From the NCBI GenBank assembly GCA_963781035.1, contig CAWAEN010000009.1:372001-436000 (forward strand): a DNA stretch of 64,000 nt, written 5' to 3'. The stretch comes from SZUA-35 sp963781035. Its GTDB lineage: Bacteria > Actinomycetota > Acidimicrobiia > Acidimicrobiales > SZUA-35. How positions within the stretch are numbered: the stretch's first letter is position 1; the number at the start of each line of letters is the position of its first letter. Both the position numbers and the translations under genes were made by a program. The notes beneath the pieces are model-generated. The model had not been told where the DNA came from. It saw only the letters and a list, made by a program, of their open reading frames with translations, and ran no database searches. This document shows positions 45,863 to 57,081 of the stretch, one piece after another.

Positions 45863-46906
45863 TCAGGAAGCGAGCCACGCCTTCAGATCGTCGACCACGG
45901 GCAACGGCCCGGGATCGAGTCCTTCGGCTGCGGCGAGTTCGAGCGTCGTGATGTCGCCGGTGTAGATCAGGTCGAACAGCTGAGCCACGGGACCCTCACC
46001 ACCGGCAGTGACGCTCAACACCTCGTGCATCACCTCGATGGTCTTCTCCTCGACGTACTCGAAGCGGCGTGCCGTCTGCGGGTGCTCACCGTCGTGTCGC
46101 AGCTGGATCTGCGTGAAGATCTCGCGGGTGACGTCACCGTTCCGACCGAACCCCACCAGTTCGTTGTGGCACAGGTCCGGCATCGGCGCCCAGAATGCAG
46201 GCGTCTTGACGTTGTGGTTGAACGCCATCTTCCAGCGACGGGCTGCCGTGGTACCGATCGCACCGCCGCCGTAGATCAACGGCATCGTTCGACCGATCCG
46301 GCGAGCCAGTTCCTTCGGCTCGCTGTCAGGTGCATCGAAGCCGTCGCGCCTGGTCTTGAGTTGATCGACGGCACCTTTCAGCCACATGCGGGCGCCGGGA
46401 AAGAACCCTGCCTGCTCGAGCGTGAGCATCGCCGGTGTCGCCAGCGCACCGAGCGCGGCGCGGGGCATCGGCGCATTGCCGACGACGGGGAGCACCGGCG
46501 CGCTGGCCCGTTTGGCGAGGTCAGCCAACTCTCCACCGTTCGTGATCGCGACCAGGGACGCACCAGCCTCGACCGCAGCCTCGAGCGACTCGAGCGTCTC
46601 CTCGGTGCTCCCGGACTCGGACATCGCGATCACCAGCGTGTTCGGTCCGACCCACGACGGAGGCAGGTACCCGCCGTACACGACGATCGGTTTCGAGGAG
46701 AACGGACGGGCACTCGCTGCCGCGACATCTCCGCCGAAGCCGGAATCACCCATCCCGAGGATCAGCACGTGCTCGATGGCAGCGGCATTGGGCAAGTCCG
46801 GGATCGAGTCGATCGCGGCGAGCGAGGCTTCGATCTGCTCGGGAAGCGCCAGCATGGCGTCGCGCATTCCGAGGGTGTCGAGCGGGCTTGAACTGCTCTC
46901 GACCAC
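45863..46906 (-). CDS. SIS-domain bifunctional phosphoglucose/phosphomannose isomerase
   Basis: 347 residues. Tandem SIS domains with LILGMGDSGFGGDV and IAMSESGSTEETLE, and the phosphosugar-binding LIYGGGAIGTTAARRWKMAFNHN. Family members isomerise glucose-6-P or mannose-6-P to fructose-6-P, feeding GDP-mannose synthesis. GTG 46906 starts 2 bases after the Trm112-like gene, so it is part of that manA-manB group. Confidence 0.9.
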   Translation of the reverse strand: MVESSSSPLDTLGMRDAMLALPEQIEASLAAIDSIPDLPNAAAIEHVLILGMGDSGFGGDVAAASARPFSSKPIVVYGGYLPPSWVGPNTLVIAMSESGSTEETLESLEAAVEAGASLVAITNGGELADLAKRASAPVLPVVGNAPMPRAALGALATPAMLTLEQAGFFPGARMWLKGAVDQLKTRRDGFDAPDSEPKELARRIGRTMPLIYGGGAIGTTAARRWKMAFNHNVKTPAFWAPMPDLCHNELVGFGRNGDVTREIFTQIQLRHDGEHPQTARRFEYVEEKTIEVMHEVLSVTAGGEGPVAQLFDLIYTGDITTLELAAAEGLDPGPLPVVDDLKAWLAS

Positions 46907-46908
46907 GA

Positions 46909-47145
46909 TCAGGCCTCGAACGTGGGGGTGATGCCCTCGGCTTCGGCCTTGGCCAAGAGCCGAGCTACTTCAGCCTCGTCGATGGCCGTGGCCTCGTCGA
47001 TCAGCATCACCGGGATGCCATCGTCGATCCGATAGGTCCGACCGAGGCGGGGGTTGAGCAGGACGGCCTCGTCCTCGAAATAGTAGAGAGGGCCCTTGTC
47101 TTCGGGGCAGGCAAGAATTTCCAGCAGAACGGGGTCAAGCGGCAT
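46909..47145 (-). CDS. Trm112-family small protein
   Basis: 78 residues, MPLDPVLLEILACPEDKGPLYY…LLNPRLGRTYRIDDGIPVMLIDEA. Matches the Trm112 (UPF0434-like) fold; one Cys of the usual zinc set remains (ACPEDKG) while the others are absent, as in many bacterial members. Role probably as a partner or stabiliser of nearby enzymes; not established. 9 bases after manA. Confidence 0.9.
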   Translation of the reverse strand: MPLDPVLLEILACPEDKGPLYYFEDEAVLLNPRLGRTYRIDDGIPVMLIDEATAIDEAEVARLLAKAEAEGITPTFEA

Positions 47146-47154
47146 GTCGGCAGG

Positions 47155-48241
47155 TTAACGCCCCACCGTTGCCCTCCAGGTGACACCCTCACCGGTCAGC
47201 GCGACATCGGACCCGTCCGGGATGAAACCGGCTCCACCAGACGCAAGGCAGATCGCCTCGGCGCCTCCATCGCTGACCTCGACCTCACCGGAGGTGACCA
47301 AGAGCAGCTCGGGCCCACTCGACGAGAAACGGAACGGAACGCTCCCCTGTCCACCCGATGTCTCGACGCGGACGAGACCGAAATCGGCCCCGTCAGTGTC
47401 GTATTCGTGGACCGAACCGACGGCCCGCTGGATCTTCGGTTCGAAGGGTTCGAACAACACCACATCGACCAGTTCGTCGACGTCGATGTGTTTGGGCGTC
47501 AGACCACCCCGAATCACGTTGTCGGAGTTGGCCATCAACTCGACACCGACGCCGGACACGTAGGCGTGCAGGTTCCCGGCCCCGAGGAACACCGCCTCAC
47601 CGGGCTGCAGAAGAACCCGGTTCAGCAGCATCCCGACCAGCACGCCAGGGTCCCCGGGGTGGTGGCGATCGAGCAGCGCAGCCAGCTCGTTGGTCTGCTG
47701 CTGCCGCGGACACCAGCGGCGCCGCCTCGTCACGTGAGAGAGCCCGAGGATCCATTGCGTCGCTGACCGCAGTGCCGTTGCGGGGTCCTCGTTGCGGAGC
47801 CGTTCGACGATGGGAGCCAACGCGGCGACCGGCGCCAGCTCGGCAACGATCGAGTCGAGATCACGGAACCCGACGAGGGCGTCGAACGGAGTGAGGGCGC
47901 AGATCAGTTCCGGCTTGTGATTGGCGTCGCGGTAGGTCCGATTCGGGGCATCGACGGGGATTCCCTCGGCGTTCTCCCTGGCGAATCCCGAACGATGCTC
48001 GGTCGAGCGACGGATGGGTCTGGATCGACAATGGCGCTTCGACCGCCAGGATCTTCAGCAGAAACGGCAAGCCGACATCAAGCGCTGCGCCCGTCGACGC
48101 GACCGTGCTCGGCAACCGGGGATGGTCACCGACCCAGAGCTCGGCCCATGGGGTTCCGTCCGGCTCGACACCGAGCATCTCGGGCAGGGCCGTCGTGCTC
48201 CCCCATGCGTAGTGTTGGACGCGGGGAAGCAGTCGCTCCAT
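47155..48241 (-). CDS. manA: Mannose-6-phosphate isomerase, class I (at least one frameshift)
   Basis: Zinc enzyme that links fructose-6-P to mannose-6-P. Starts MERLLPRVQHYAWGSTTALPE; IQTHPS provides zinc ligands; KPELICALTPFDALVGF and PGEAVFLGAGNLHAYVSGVGVELMANSDNVIRGG are diagnostic. An extra base at 47991-47992 separates the first and second parts; the repair gives 361 residues. Around 47700-47735 the text (THVTRRRRWCPRQQQ) suggests two further compensating errors. The start overlaps the manB stop by one base. Confidence 0.88.
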
Positions 48242-49609
48242 CAGCCGGCGGCCGCCATGGCCGCCTGGACCTCGGCCACCCGCGCCGCCACCGCTGTGTC
48301 GTCGGCAGCTTCGAGATTGAGCCGGAGGAGAGGTTCGGTGTTCGACGGGCGCAGGTTGAACCACCAGTCGCCGGCATCCACGGTGAGTCCGTCGAGCATG
48401 TCGCTGTCGTGGTCGCCGAAGACAGATGCGACGTGGGCGATGACGGCGCCGGTGTCGGAGACGCGTGTGTTGATCTCGCCTGATGCCGAGTAGCGCTTGA
48501 GCGGAGCCAGGAGCTCGGAGAGCGTGCCACCGGAGGTCGACAACTCGGCCAAGATCATCATCGATGCGATGATCCCCGAGTCGGCTCGCCAGTTGTCCCG
48601 GAAGTAGTAGTGGGCCGAGTGTTCGCCACCGAACGCGGCACCGGTCTCGGCCATCGTGGCCTTGATGAAGGAGTGACCCACCCGGGAACGGATGGACGTG
48701 CCACCGTTCTCGGCGACGACCTCGGGCACGACCTTGGAACAGATCAGGTTGTAGATGATGGTCTCGCCCGGGCTCTTCTGCGAGCGTCGCCTTGGCCAGC
48801 ATGGCCGTGGTGAGCGAGCCGGACACGGGATCGCCCTTCTCGTCGACGAGGAAGACCCGGTCGGCGTCACCGTCGAAGGCGAGTCCGATGTCGGCACCGA
48901 CCTCGCGCACCCGAGCCTGGAGGTCGACGAGATTCTTGGCTTCGATCGGATTGGCCTCGTGGTTCGGGAACGTCCCGTCGAGCTCGGGGTACATGACCTC
49001 GAGGTCGAACGGGAGCGTCTCGAAGATCTTCGGGACGACGAGCCCACCCATGCCGTTGGCGGTGTCGGCGACGACCTTGAGCGGACGGAACGTCGCGACG
49101 TCGACGAACGAGCGGACGTGATCGGCGAACGCATCGAGCATGTCGCGGCTGGACAGCGTGCCGCTCGTGTCGGCGTCGCCGACGTCGCCGGCCGCCCAGG
49201 CCAGGGCGGTGGCCTTGATGTCGGCCAGGCCGGAGTCCTCACCGATCGGAGCAGCACCGGAGCGGCACAGCTTGATGCCGTTGTACCCGGCCGGGTTGTG
49301 CGACGCCGTGAACATCGCGCCCGGCATCGACAATGATCCCGAGGCGAAGTAGATCATGTCGGTCGACCCCATACCGATGTCGAGCACGTCGAGACCCTGC
49401 GACCGGACGCCATCGCCGAAGGCACCCACCAGTTCAGGCCCCGATGGACGCATGTCGCGGGCAATCACGACGCTGGTGGCCTCCGGTTCGACTGACCGGA
49501 TGTAGCGGGCGAAACCAACGCCGATCCCCCGGCAGGTGTCAGCGTCGATTTGTTCTGGGTAGGTCCCACGAATGTCGTACGCCTTCACGATGAGGTCGAG
49601 GTCAAGCAC
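48241..49609 (-). CDS. manB: Phosphomannomutase/phosphoglucomutase (one frameshift)
   Basis: 455 residues after repair near 48780. It converts mannose-6-P to mannose-1-P for GDP-mannose. The catalytic phosphoserine is in TASHNPAGYNGIK, the metal loop is DGDADRVFL, the sugar loop GEHSAHYYFRDN, and the phosphate-binding RPSNTEPLLRLNLE. Start ATG 49609 (MLDLDLIVKAYDIRG). With manA and the SIS isomerase it forms a mannose supply unit for the surface glycan genes upstream. Confidence 0.92.
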
Positions 49610-49630
49610 GACTCGACTCTACTTCCGACG

Positions 49631-50785
49631 TCAGCCCACCAGAACGCTTTGGGCCGCGTTGGGTCGATAGGCCCCCTTGCCTGCGGCCCGCCGGATTCGG
49701 AACAGATCACGCAACAACCGGGAGGTGTCGCGCACGAGGCGGACCGAGGATCCCTGACGATTCTCGACCTTCACGGGGACCTCGGTCAGCGAGTAGCGAT
49801 CCTGCTCGGCGATGAGGAACACCTCGACGTCGAAGGCGAACCCGTTGATCGTCGTTCGTTCGAACAACGCCTTCCCGATGTCGCTGCGGAAACCCTTGAT
49901 CCCGCACTGCGTGTCACGGAAGTGACCGAGCAGCACCAAGTGGGTCAGCAAGTTCACGGCGCGACCACCGAGTTCGCGGATCCGCCGCGCCTTGACCAGC
50001 GTGGTGGTCTCCTCGTGGCGTCGGCTCCCGACCACAACATCCCAACCGCTCTCGAGTCCCTCGAGCATCGGTGGGATCATGGATGCCGGATATGCGAGAT
50101 CGGCGTCGGTGAAGACGACCGAGCGTCCTTCGGCAGCCAGGACACCCGCTCTGACAGCGGCGCCCTTGCCCATGTTCTGTGGCTGTTCGACCACGGTGGC
50201 CCCCGCCTGCCTGGCTCGGGCCGCGGTGTCGTCTGCCGATCCATCGTCGACGACGAGGATCTCCAGATCGGAACCGACGACACCTGCGAGTTCGGTACGC
50301 AGCGTGACGATCGTGGCTTCGATCTGGTCTCCCTCGTTGTAGGCCGGAACCACGACCGAGAGACGGAACCGGCCCGGGGCCGGCGGGCGATCATGACGTT
50401 CACCCATCTCGCGGCGGACCTCGGTGAACAGCACCCATCGGTAGGCACTCCAACGCACGACTGCAGCGGCACCGACGGCGACGAGCTTGGCCACCAGCAG
50501 GCCGACACCCAGCGCGAGCCCGAGGCTGAGCACCGCGAGGTCGATGAGACCGGCAACCCCGGCGACGATGGCGAAGGTGCCAGGGTGCCGGACCCAGCGA
50601 GCACGCGGCGTCTCACGGAACGTGATCCGCCGATTGAAGCTGTAGGACACGAGCGCAGCAACGGTCAGTGCCAGGCCGTCGGCCACCGTGACCGGCAGCG
50701 TCGGTTCGAGCGCCACGAGGATGGCGACATCGAGGAAGGTCGCCATCAGCCCGACGATGGCGAACAGACGTAGTCGACTCCGCAC
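49631..50785 (-). CDS. GtrA-family membrane domain fused to GT2 glycosyltransferase (DPM-like)
   Basis: 384 residues. The N-terminal 110 residues are a GtrA-type four-helix membrane domain (LFAIVGLMATFLDVAILVAL, SYSFNRRITF). The C-terminal part is a DPM1-like GT2 enzyme: VVPAYNEGDQIEATI, DDGSADDT, NMGKGAAVRAGVL and the catalytic FTDADLAYP. Probably makes polyprenyl-phosphate sugar, here likely mannose, with flipping by the GtrA part. GTG 50785 with GGAG upstream is 4 bases from the end of the next gene. Confidence 0.88.
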   Translation of the reverse strand: MRSRLRLFAIVGLMATFLDVAILVALEPTLPVTVADGLALTVAALVSYSFNRRITFRETPRARWVRHPGTFAIVAGVAGLIDLAVLSLGLALGVGLLVAKLVAVGAAAVVRWSAYRWVLFTEVRREMGERHDRPPAPGRFRLSVVVPAYNEGDQIEATIVTLRTELAGVVGSDLEILVVDDGSADDTAARARQAGATVVEQPQNMGKGAAVRAGVLAAEGRSVVFTDADLAYPASMIPPMLEGLESGWDVVVGSRRHEETTTLVKARRIRELGGRAVNLLTHLVLLGHFRDTQCGIKGFRSDIGKALFERTTINGFAFDVEVFLIAEQDRYSLTEVPVKVENRQGSSVRLVRDTSRLLRDLFRIRRAAGKGAYRPNAAQSVLVG

Positions 50786-50789
50786 GACT

Positions 50790-53445
50790 TCAGTCTCCTC
50801 GCGCCGGCGGCAGGCGCGTCGCGAGGTCGATGCCGTCGAGCGGAGGCTGCGTCGCGTCGTGCGAGGGCGTTGCCGGGTGTGCCTGCATCGTCGCCATCGC
50901 CGGCGGCGCCATCGAGATCCGTGTGGGCCTGCGGGAGGATCCGGGGCCCAATCGATCAGGATCACGACGCCCGTCTGCGCGAGCGAAGACCACGAGAGCC
51001 GTGAACCCGACCAAGGTGAGCAGGATGCCGAGCCAGTCGATGAACGTGCGTCCGTATGTGAAGGCGACATCGTTGCTCGTCGGCACCACCACCATCAGGT
51101 TCGGCCCGATTCGCCACGGGCCATCGGCACCGCGACACCTTCCAGTTGGGGAAGTACGAGATCTTCACCAGCACCGGCTTGCCGATCTCGTCGACCGAGA
51201 ACGAGATTCGGTCGGTGCCGACGTCGACATCCGACACCACGGCCGGCTCAGGGATCGGGTCGCCGTCGGCCGGGATCAACGTGGTGACTCGTTCCCAGGA
51301 CTCCGGACCATCGGCGGCCGGCAGACCGTTGAAACCTCGGGGGTCGTTGTAGAACTCGACTGCCTGGCTCAACCAGCCGAGCTCGAATCGGCTCGCCAGC
51401 TCATCGGTGTCGTCGACAGCGGGACCGGTGGCGACGACGGGCTCGCTCTCCAGACCCTCGACCAGCGTCGTTCCATCGACTTCGAACACCACGAAGGGCT
51501 CCACGGTGACGTGCTCGGTCAGGTCTGGATGGTTGCGAGCGGCGGCGATGGCTTCGTCGGTTTGGGCCATGTAGTAGCGCACACCCATCACCTGCAGCTG
51601 GGCGATGCCACGGTCGATCTCGAAGGATCGATAGGGAAGGTCACGCTGCGCGCTGGAGGGTTTGACCGACAGGGCGCTCTGGTTGAGGAAGTGGAACGGC
51701 GTCGTCGCCGACGACTCGAAATACAAACCCTCCATCGAGCCGATGCAGCCGTCGGTCCAGTGCGGGAGCAGCATCAGCGCCATCGGCGTGCCATAGCGAT
51801 CGAGGCCTTTGTCGTACTCCCACATCGCACGACCACACCCGTTGCTCTGCCCGAGCTCGTCCATGGCGCTGACCACACCCGAGTACTCGCGGTAGCTCGG
51901 TTTCTCCTCGTAGCCGGAGAAGTTCCAGGCTGCCCATGACGAGACGAAGCTGCGATCAGCGGTCCGCAGACCGAACCATTCGTACTCGCCGGCGGCGTTG
52001 GTCGATCCGAACGGCAGGATGCGCAGAGGCATGCCGACGAGGATCAGGACACCGGCCAGACCGACGACCAGGGATCCCCACAGCACCTTGAGATCCGGCT
52101 CGTCGAACCGTTCGCTGACGGCGACGGCTGCGTAGCGGACCACGGCGGCGATGCCGAGGGCTGCCAAGCAGTAGACCGACAGATAGAAGAACGGCAGCAG
52201 TCTGGCGTTCCACAACTTGCTCTCGCCGAGGTTGGCGACGGCTGCCGCGAACGTGAGCACATGGATCGAGAACATCATGCCCAGCCGTTCCCTGGTGGCG
52301 AAGGACAGGGCGCCACCGACGACGGCAATCGGGAGAGCGATGCGCATCGGTGTTGTCAGCAGCGCCTCACCGACCTCATCGAGCCGTTCCCAGCCCATGT
52401 CGTTGAAGAGTTCACGCCTGCCGACGAACGGCACGAGCCAGAACCCGGCGAGCAGTGCGGCGACAGGCCCGGTGAGCGCCAGCCATGTCATCCGGGACCG
52501 AACCCGCTCGTCGACGAAAAGCGCCACGCCGAGTACGACCAGCAGGGCCATGACGGCGGCGATTTCGGTGACGGGTCCCTCGAACCGATCAGCAAACGCG
52601 ATCGGGATCAACGCGAAAACGATGCCGAACATGGCCACGGGGAACCGCAGGCCGTCTTCGGGCAGCACCACCAAGATCACCAGCGTCGCGATGAGGAAGA
52701 ACAACGGGATGATGTGGCACAGGGCGACAAGTGCGATCACCACGGCGGCCGAGGCGCGATGCCGTTGTTCGTCCATGCCCCGAAGCGCCCAACCGGTAGC
52801 AACGAAGGTGAGACAGAGCGACATCGCGAAGGCGAACTCGCCGGCCAGTGTGGACGCCACGTTGCCGCCGTAGATCGTGAAGTTCGTGTCGAACAGGAAC
52901 ACCACCACGGCGAGGGCGAGAGCGGTGGGCACCGGTTCAGGGGCGGCCGCCTGTCTGGCCATCCACCAGGCGGCCAGCGGCATGAACACCAAACCGGAGA
53001 CTGCGATCACCTTGAAGGCGATGCCGTAGGGAAGCGGGATCAACAGGACGGCCGTCAGAATCGCCGCCGCGAGGATCAGCAGACGGCGGTCAGGGCGACG
53101 AGCCGCAACCCGGGCGGCCCAGACGAGGAGTACCGCGGCGACCGGAATGGACAGCCACGGCGTGAATCCGGCGTTGACGGCGAGGATCGCCAGCGCCGGG
53201 ACGACCATGTAGAACTGGTACGCGGGGAAGCCGGCGTACCAGTCCGGGGTCCAGCCGCTGAGTTGACCGCTGGTGAGCAGATGGTCACGCAGGAACGCCG
53301 GGCCCCAGACGTGGGCGCCCATGTCGCCCCCGGCGGGCGTGGTGTCGGCGAACACGAGGTCGGGCCGCAGCTGCACCAGGACGAAGATCGAACAGATACA
53401 GGCAACAGCGAGACCGGTGATCGTGAGAAGCGAACGGGACCTCAT
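50790..53445 (-). CDS. Large polytopic membrane protein, GT-C or YfhO/PTPS-related type (one frameshift)
   Basis: 884 residues after removing a base near 51132. About 12-14 membrane helices. Early DTTPAGGDMGAHVWGPAFLRD lies in the first extracytoplasmic loop, where GT-C enzymes have acidic/His catalytic residues; the later part is a large soluble domain (NGCGRAMWEYDKGLDRYGTPMAL). It is similar in form to YfhO or 6-pyruvoyl-tetrahydropterin-synthase-related membrane proteins. Probably transfers polyprenyl-phosphate-linked sugars; inference from context with the adjacent GT2. Confidence 0.75.
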
Positions 53446-53484
53446 TGCGCAGCAATAATGCCAGCTGACGCAGGAAATGCTGTG

Positions 53485-53682
53485 TCAGCGTCGACGGCCG
53501 GCGTGTTCTTCGAACTCGTCGAGTGCTTCGGCCAGGTCGATCACGACACCGCCGCGACGCCAGGACCGCTTGTCACATTGATCGCAGGAGAACATCTGGA
53601 GGTTGCTGCCATCGACGAGGAGCCCGATCTCGACGAGATCGTGGCCGCAGTCGTGACACTGTTGTGCGTTCGCGTGGCCCAT
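53485..53682 (-). CDS. Small zinc-ribbon protein
   Basis: 65 residues. Two CxxC pairs, CHDCG and CDQCD, form a zinc ribbon. The rest, VVIDLAEALDEFEEHAGRRR, is an acidic helix. ATG 53682. I recognise no named family; a nucleic-acid or protein-binding role is only a guess. Confidence 0.75.
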   Translation of the reverse strand: MGHANAQQCHDCGHDLVEIGLLVDGSNLQMFSCDQCDKRSWRRGGVVIDLAEALDEFEEHAGRRR

Positions 53683-53779
53683 ACAGCTGGATCGGCGCCG
53701 GCCGCCCTGCGATGAGACCGGGACCGACGATCGGGCCGGTCGACCCACGGCCCTGGGGAGTACGACCCAATGGCGTCGG

Positions 53780-54508
53780 TCAGAACACCAGCAGCGCCAG
53801 AAGCGTCGCACCGTTGAAACCCACGTGCATCGCAAAGGCCATCCCGAGTCGGCGAGTTCGCAGGGTGGCGATGGCGGCGACCACACCGAGCACGAATGTT
53901 CCCGGGAACAGGATGGGCTGGATGTGGACGAGCGCGAAGAGTGCAGCCGAGCCGAGAACGGCGGCGACGTCCGGCACGTGACGGCGGAGGCCCTGGAGCA
54001 CCATCCCTCGGTAGAAGAACTCCTCGGCGAGCGGCGCCCCGAGTGCGACCACCAACGAGAAGAGCACCAGATCGAGAGAGCCATCGATCGTGTCGACCAG
54101 ATCCTGTGCCGCCGCCGACGGATCGACATCGGTCAACTGGAGCAGCGGCCAGTAGACGACGGGAAGCACGACCAATTGGAGTGCAGCACCGATGGCGAGG
54201 CCGGACGGAACGTCGCTCCACGTGACCCTTGGCCAGAGATCGGCGACGGGACCGGCCCCACGCAATCGGGTGATCACGATCGGGCCGATGACGTAGACCG
54301 CCCAGATGGCCACTGAATTGGCAGCCAGCAGGCGCACGGGGATCGGATCCGGCACCTCTCCGTAGAAGGCGCCGATCAGGAGGGCGGCCCACAAACTGGA
54401 CACGACGATGTGGAACACCCACAGGACAACGGCCTCTGGGAATCCCCATCGTGGTGATGCCGCCGTTCCGGCCGCGGCTCGTGCGTTCCCGGGCGTGCCA
54501 GCAGTCAC
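53780..54508 (-). CDS. CPBP-family intramembrane metalloprotease (Abi/CAAX protease type)
   Basis: 242 residues, about seven membrane helices. The catalytic EExxxR is LAEEFFYRG, His in ALFALVHIQP and the late HVGFN. Family members cleave membrane or prenylated substrates or act in bacteriocin immunity; the substrate is unknown. GTG 54508 is assumed. Divergent from ftsH with 59 bases between. Confidence 0.88.
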   Translation of the reverse strand: MTAGTPGNARAAAGTAASPRWGFPEAVVLWVFHIVVSSLWAALLIGAFYGEVPDPIPVRLLAANSVAIWAVYVIGPIVITRLRGAGPVADLWPRVTWSDVPSGLAIGAALQLVVLPVVYWPLLQLTDVDPSAAAQDLVDTIDGSLDLVLFSLVVALGAPLAEEFFYRGMVLQGLRRHVPDVAAVLGSAALFALVHIQPILFPGTFVLGVVAAIATLRTRRLGMAFAMHVGFNGATLLALLVF

Positions 54509-54554
54509 CAGGCGACCCTAGCGACCCGACCACGGGAAGAACGGCGTCAGCACC

Positions 54555-54560
54555 TAGTAT
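54555..54560 (+). promoter_or_regulatory. Probable -10 element of a leaderless ftsH promoter
   Basis: TAGTAT ends 7 bases before the ftsH ATG at 54568, so transcription would start at or next to the ATG. No ribosome-binding site is visible there. This is the usual arrangement for leaderless mRNAs in actinobacteria. Confidence 0.55.
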
Positions 54561-54567
54561 CGGATGT

Positions 54568-56509
54568 ATGTCTGACAAGGGATCCACCCCTCCGCCGCCT
54601 CCTCCTGGGCGCAATCCACGACTGCCCACGAAGTCCGAAGGCGGCTGGCCGAAGTGGTCGGCCTGGGTCGTCGTTGCTGTGCTCGCAACGTTGTTGTTCG
54701 TCACCATGGCCGCGCCGGCCGATGAATCGTCGAAGATCTCCTACGACGTCTTCCTGGCGAAGGTCGAGGCCGGTGAGATCGAATCCGTGGAGTACGACAA
54801 CGCCACGGCCCGCATCGAGGCGACCACACCCGATGGTGAGGTGTTCAACACCACCGGGCTCGCCGAGTGGCCGGCTGATGACCTCGCCCTGTCTGCGATC
54901 CAACGACGTCGACTTCGCACCGGTCACCAATACCGGGAACTTCTTCCTCAATCTCATTCCCCTCCTGTTGCCGTTCGTCTTCATCATCGGCTTCCTCTAC
55001 TGGCTGGCCCGCCGCCAACAGAGCCAGATGGGCGGGATCATGTCGATCGGCCGTTCGAAGGCCAAGACCTACTCCAGTGAGCGCCCCGGCACCACGTTCG
55101 CCGACGTCGCCGGGTATGCCGGAGTGAAGAAGGAAGTCACCGAGGTCGTCGACTTCCTCCGCGACCCCTCCAAGTTCGGCGATGTCGGTGCTCGAATTCC
55201 CAAGGGTGTGCTGCTCGTTGGCCCTCCCGGAACCGGCAAGACACTCATCGCTCGGGCCGTCGCCGGCGAGGCCGGCGTTCCGTTCCTGTCGGTGACCGGT
55301 TCGGACTTCATGGAGATGTTCGTCGGTGTCGGCGCCAGCCGAGTCCGTGACTTGTTCTCCGAGGCTCGCAAGATGGGCAAGGCGATCATCTTCATCGACG
55401 AGATCGACTCCATCGGTCGCAAGCGTGGCGCCGGCATGGGTGGCGGACACGACGAGCGCGAGCAGACCCTCAACCAGATGCTGGCCGAGATGGATGGCTT
55501 CGAGGCGACCGAAGGCATCGTGATGATGGCCGCCACCAACCGACCGGACATCCTCGACCCGGCGCTGTTGCGTCCCGGCCGTTTCGACCGCCAGGTGGTC
55601 GTCTCACTTCCAGAACTCGAGGATCGCAAGGAGATCCTGAAGGTCCACATCAAACACAAGCGCATGGCCGATGACGTCGACGTCAACGTCATCGCTCGGG
55701 GCACACCGGGCATGAGCGGCGCCGATCTGGCCAATCTGGTCAACGAGGCGGCGTTGTTCGCCGTGCGGCGCGGAGCAGAAAAGGTCTTTGCCGCCGATTT
55801 CGACTCGGCTCGCGACCGCGTGCTCCTCGGCATCGAGCGTGAATCCATGGTCCGCAACCAGGCCGACCTCGAACGCACCGCCTACCACGAGGCCGGGCAC
55901 GCCTTGTGCGCTGCGCTCCAGGAAGGCCACGACCCGGTCCACAAGGTCACGATCATCCCCACCGGCATGGCCCTCGGCGTCACCATGACGATGCCGACCG
56001 AGGATCGCTACAAGATCGAACAGAGCGAGGCCGAGGCGCGCATCATCATGGCGCTCGGTGGCCGCAACGCCGAGAAAGTCATCTTCGGCGAGGTCACCTC
56101 CGGGGCGTCGGACGATCTCCGCCAGGCAACCCAGATGGCCCGTCGCATGGTCACCGAGTGGGGCATGTCGGATGCCATCGGCCCCATGTCGCTCGCCGAC
56201 AATCAGCCGGTGTTCCTTGGCGAGGACATGATGCATTCGAAGTCGTTCTCCGACGAGACGGCGAAGCTGATCGACGACGAGACCCGGCGCATTCTCACCG
56301 ACATGGAGGTTCGCTGTCGCACCCTGCTCGTCGACAATCGTGGGGCGCTCGACCTGATCGCCCGCCAACTCCTCGAACACGAGACGGTGAGTGGAGCCGA
56401 GGTCGATCGACTGATCGCTGTCGCCAAGGATCCAGTCAGGGCAGCCGAGGCGTTCGCTCAGGCACTTCCGGCGCAGACCCTTCCCGGCCAAGGCGTCATC
56501 GACAACTGA
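54568..56509 (+). CDS. ftsH: ATP-dependent zinc metalloprotease FtsH (one frameshift)
   Basis: 646 residues after repair near 54895. Membrane-bound AAA+ protease for quality control. Helix 1 (WSAWVVVAVLATLLFVTMAA), a periplasmic domain, helix 2 (FFLNLIPLLLPFVFIIGFLYWL), Walker A GPPGTGKT, SRH region TNRPDILDPALLRPGRFDRQ, and zinc motif HEAGH. The Pro-rich N-terminus (SDKGSTPPPPPPGRN) is unusual but fits actinobacterial FtsH. Leaderless start inferred. It lies alone, divergent from a CPBP protease. Confidence 0.95.
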
Positions 56510-56556
56510 TCCGATCGCGACGATTCAGCAGACGGGCGACCGAGCAGACCGGCGGC

Positions 56557-57081
56557 TCAGCAGACCGTGGGTTCGGAGACGTCGATCTCCGAGTCACCCA
56601 CCCAGGCACTGACCATCTGCGGTGGAGTGGCGCAGTTCCCCCCGGCTTGGAAGAACATGGCTCGGCCGTCGACGGGGACGACCGCGATGCGATCGCCACC
56701 TGACTCGATGATGAAGTAGGAGGTGTCGATCGGACCGCGAAGCTCATAGATCGTCCCTTCGTCGCTCTCCGTGGAACCGAAGATGCCGGTCTCGGCAACC
56801 GTGGGTGCTCCGAGATCGGAACAACCCATGCCCATGCTCGAATCGAAGGCCAGAGCCTCGCACTGCATCCACTGCCCATTCGAGTCCTGGTTGAGCATCT
56901 GGAGCGTGAAGAGGTCGACCCGCCCCATCGGGGTCGATGCAGACAGGACGTGCTGCACGGCCCTCCTCTGCTCACCGCGCCCACCGAAGTCGGGGAACGG
57001 GCGACTGTTGCCCGGGCTCATCACTACCAGAGCGTCGACACCGAGCTCGGCAGCCACGCCACCCACCCCGTTCTGCGGCAC
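56557..57081 (-). CDS. Hypothetical protein, probably N-terminally altered
   Basis: Up to 174 residues, with possible starts at GTG 57081 or ATG 57021 (MSPGNSRPFPDFGGRGEQRR). Cys-containing C-terminal region: QWMQCEALAF, MGMGCSDLG, NCATPPQMVS and a final VC. Ends SEIDVSEPTVC. No signal peptide is seen in the present frame and the 57081 start lies inside a 15-bp inverted repeat, so the true N-terminus may have been lost or displaced. Function unknown. Confidence 0.55.
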   Translation of the reverse strand: MPQNGVGGVAAELGVDALVVMSPGNSRPFPDFGGRGEQRRAVQHVLSASTPMGRVDLFTLQMLNQDSNGQWMQCEALAFDSSMGMGCSDLGAPTVAETGIFGSTESDEGTIYELRGPIDTSYFIIESGGDRIAVVPVDGRAMFFQAGGNCATPPQMVSAWVGDSEIDVSEPTVC

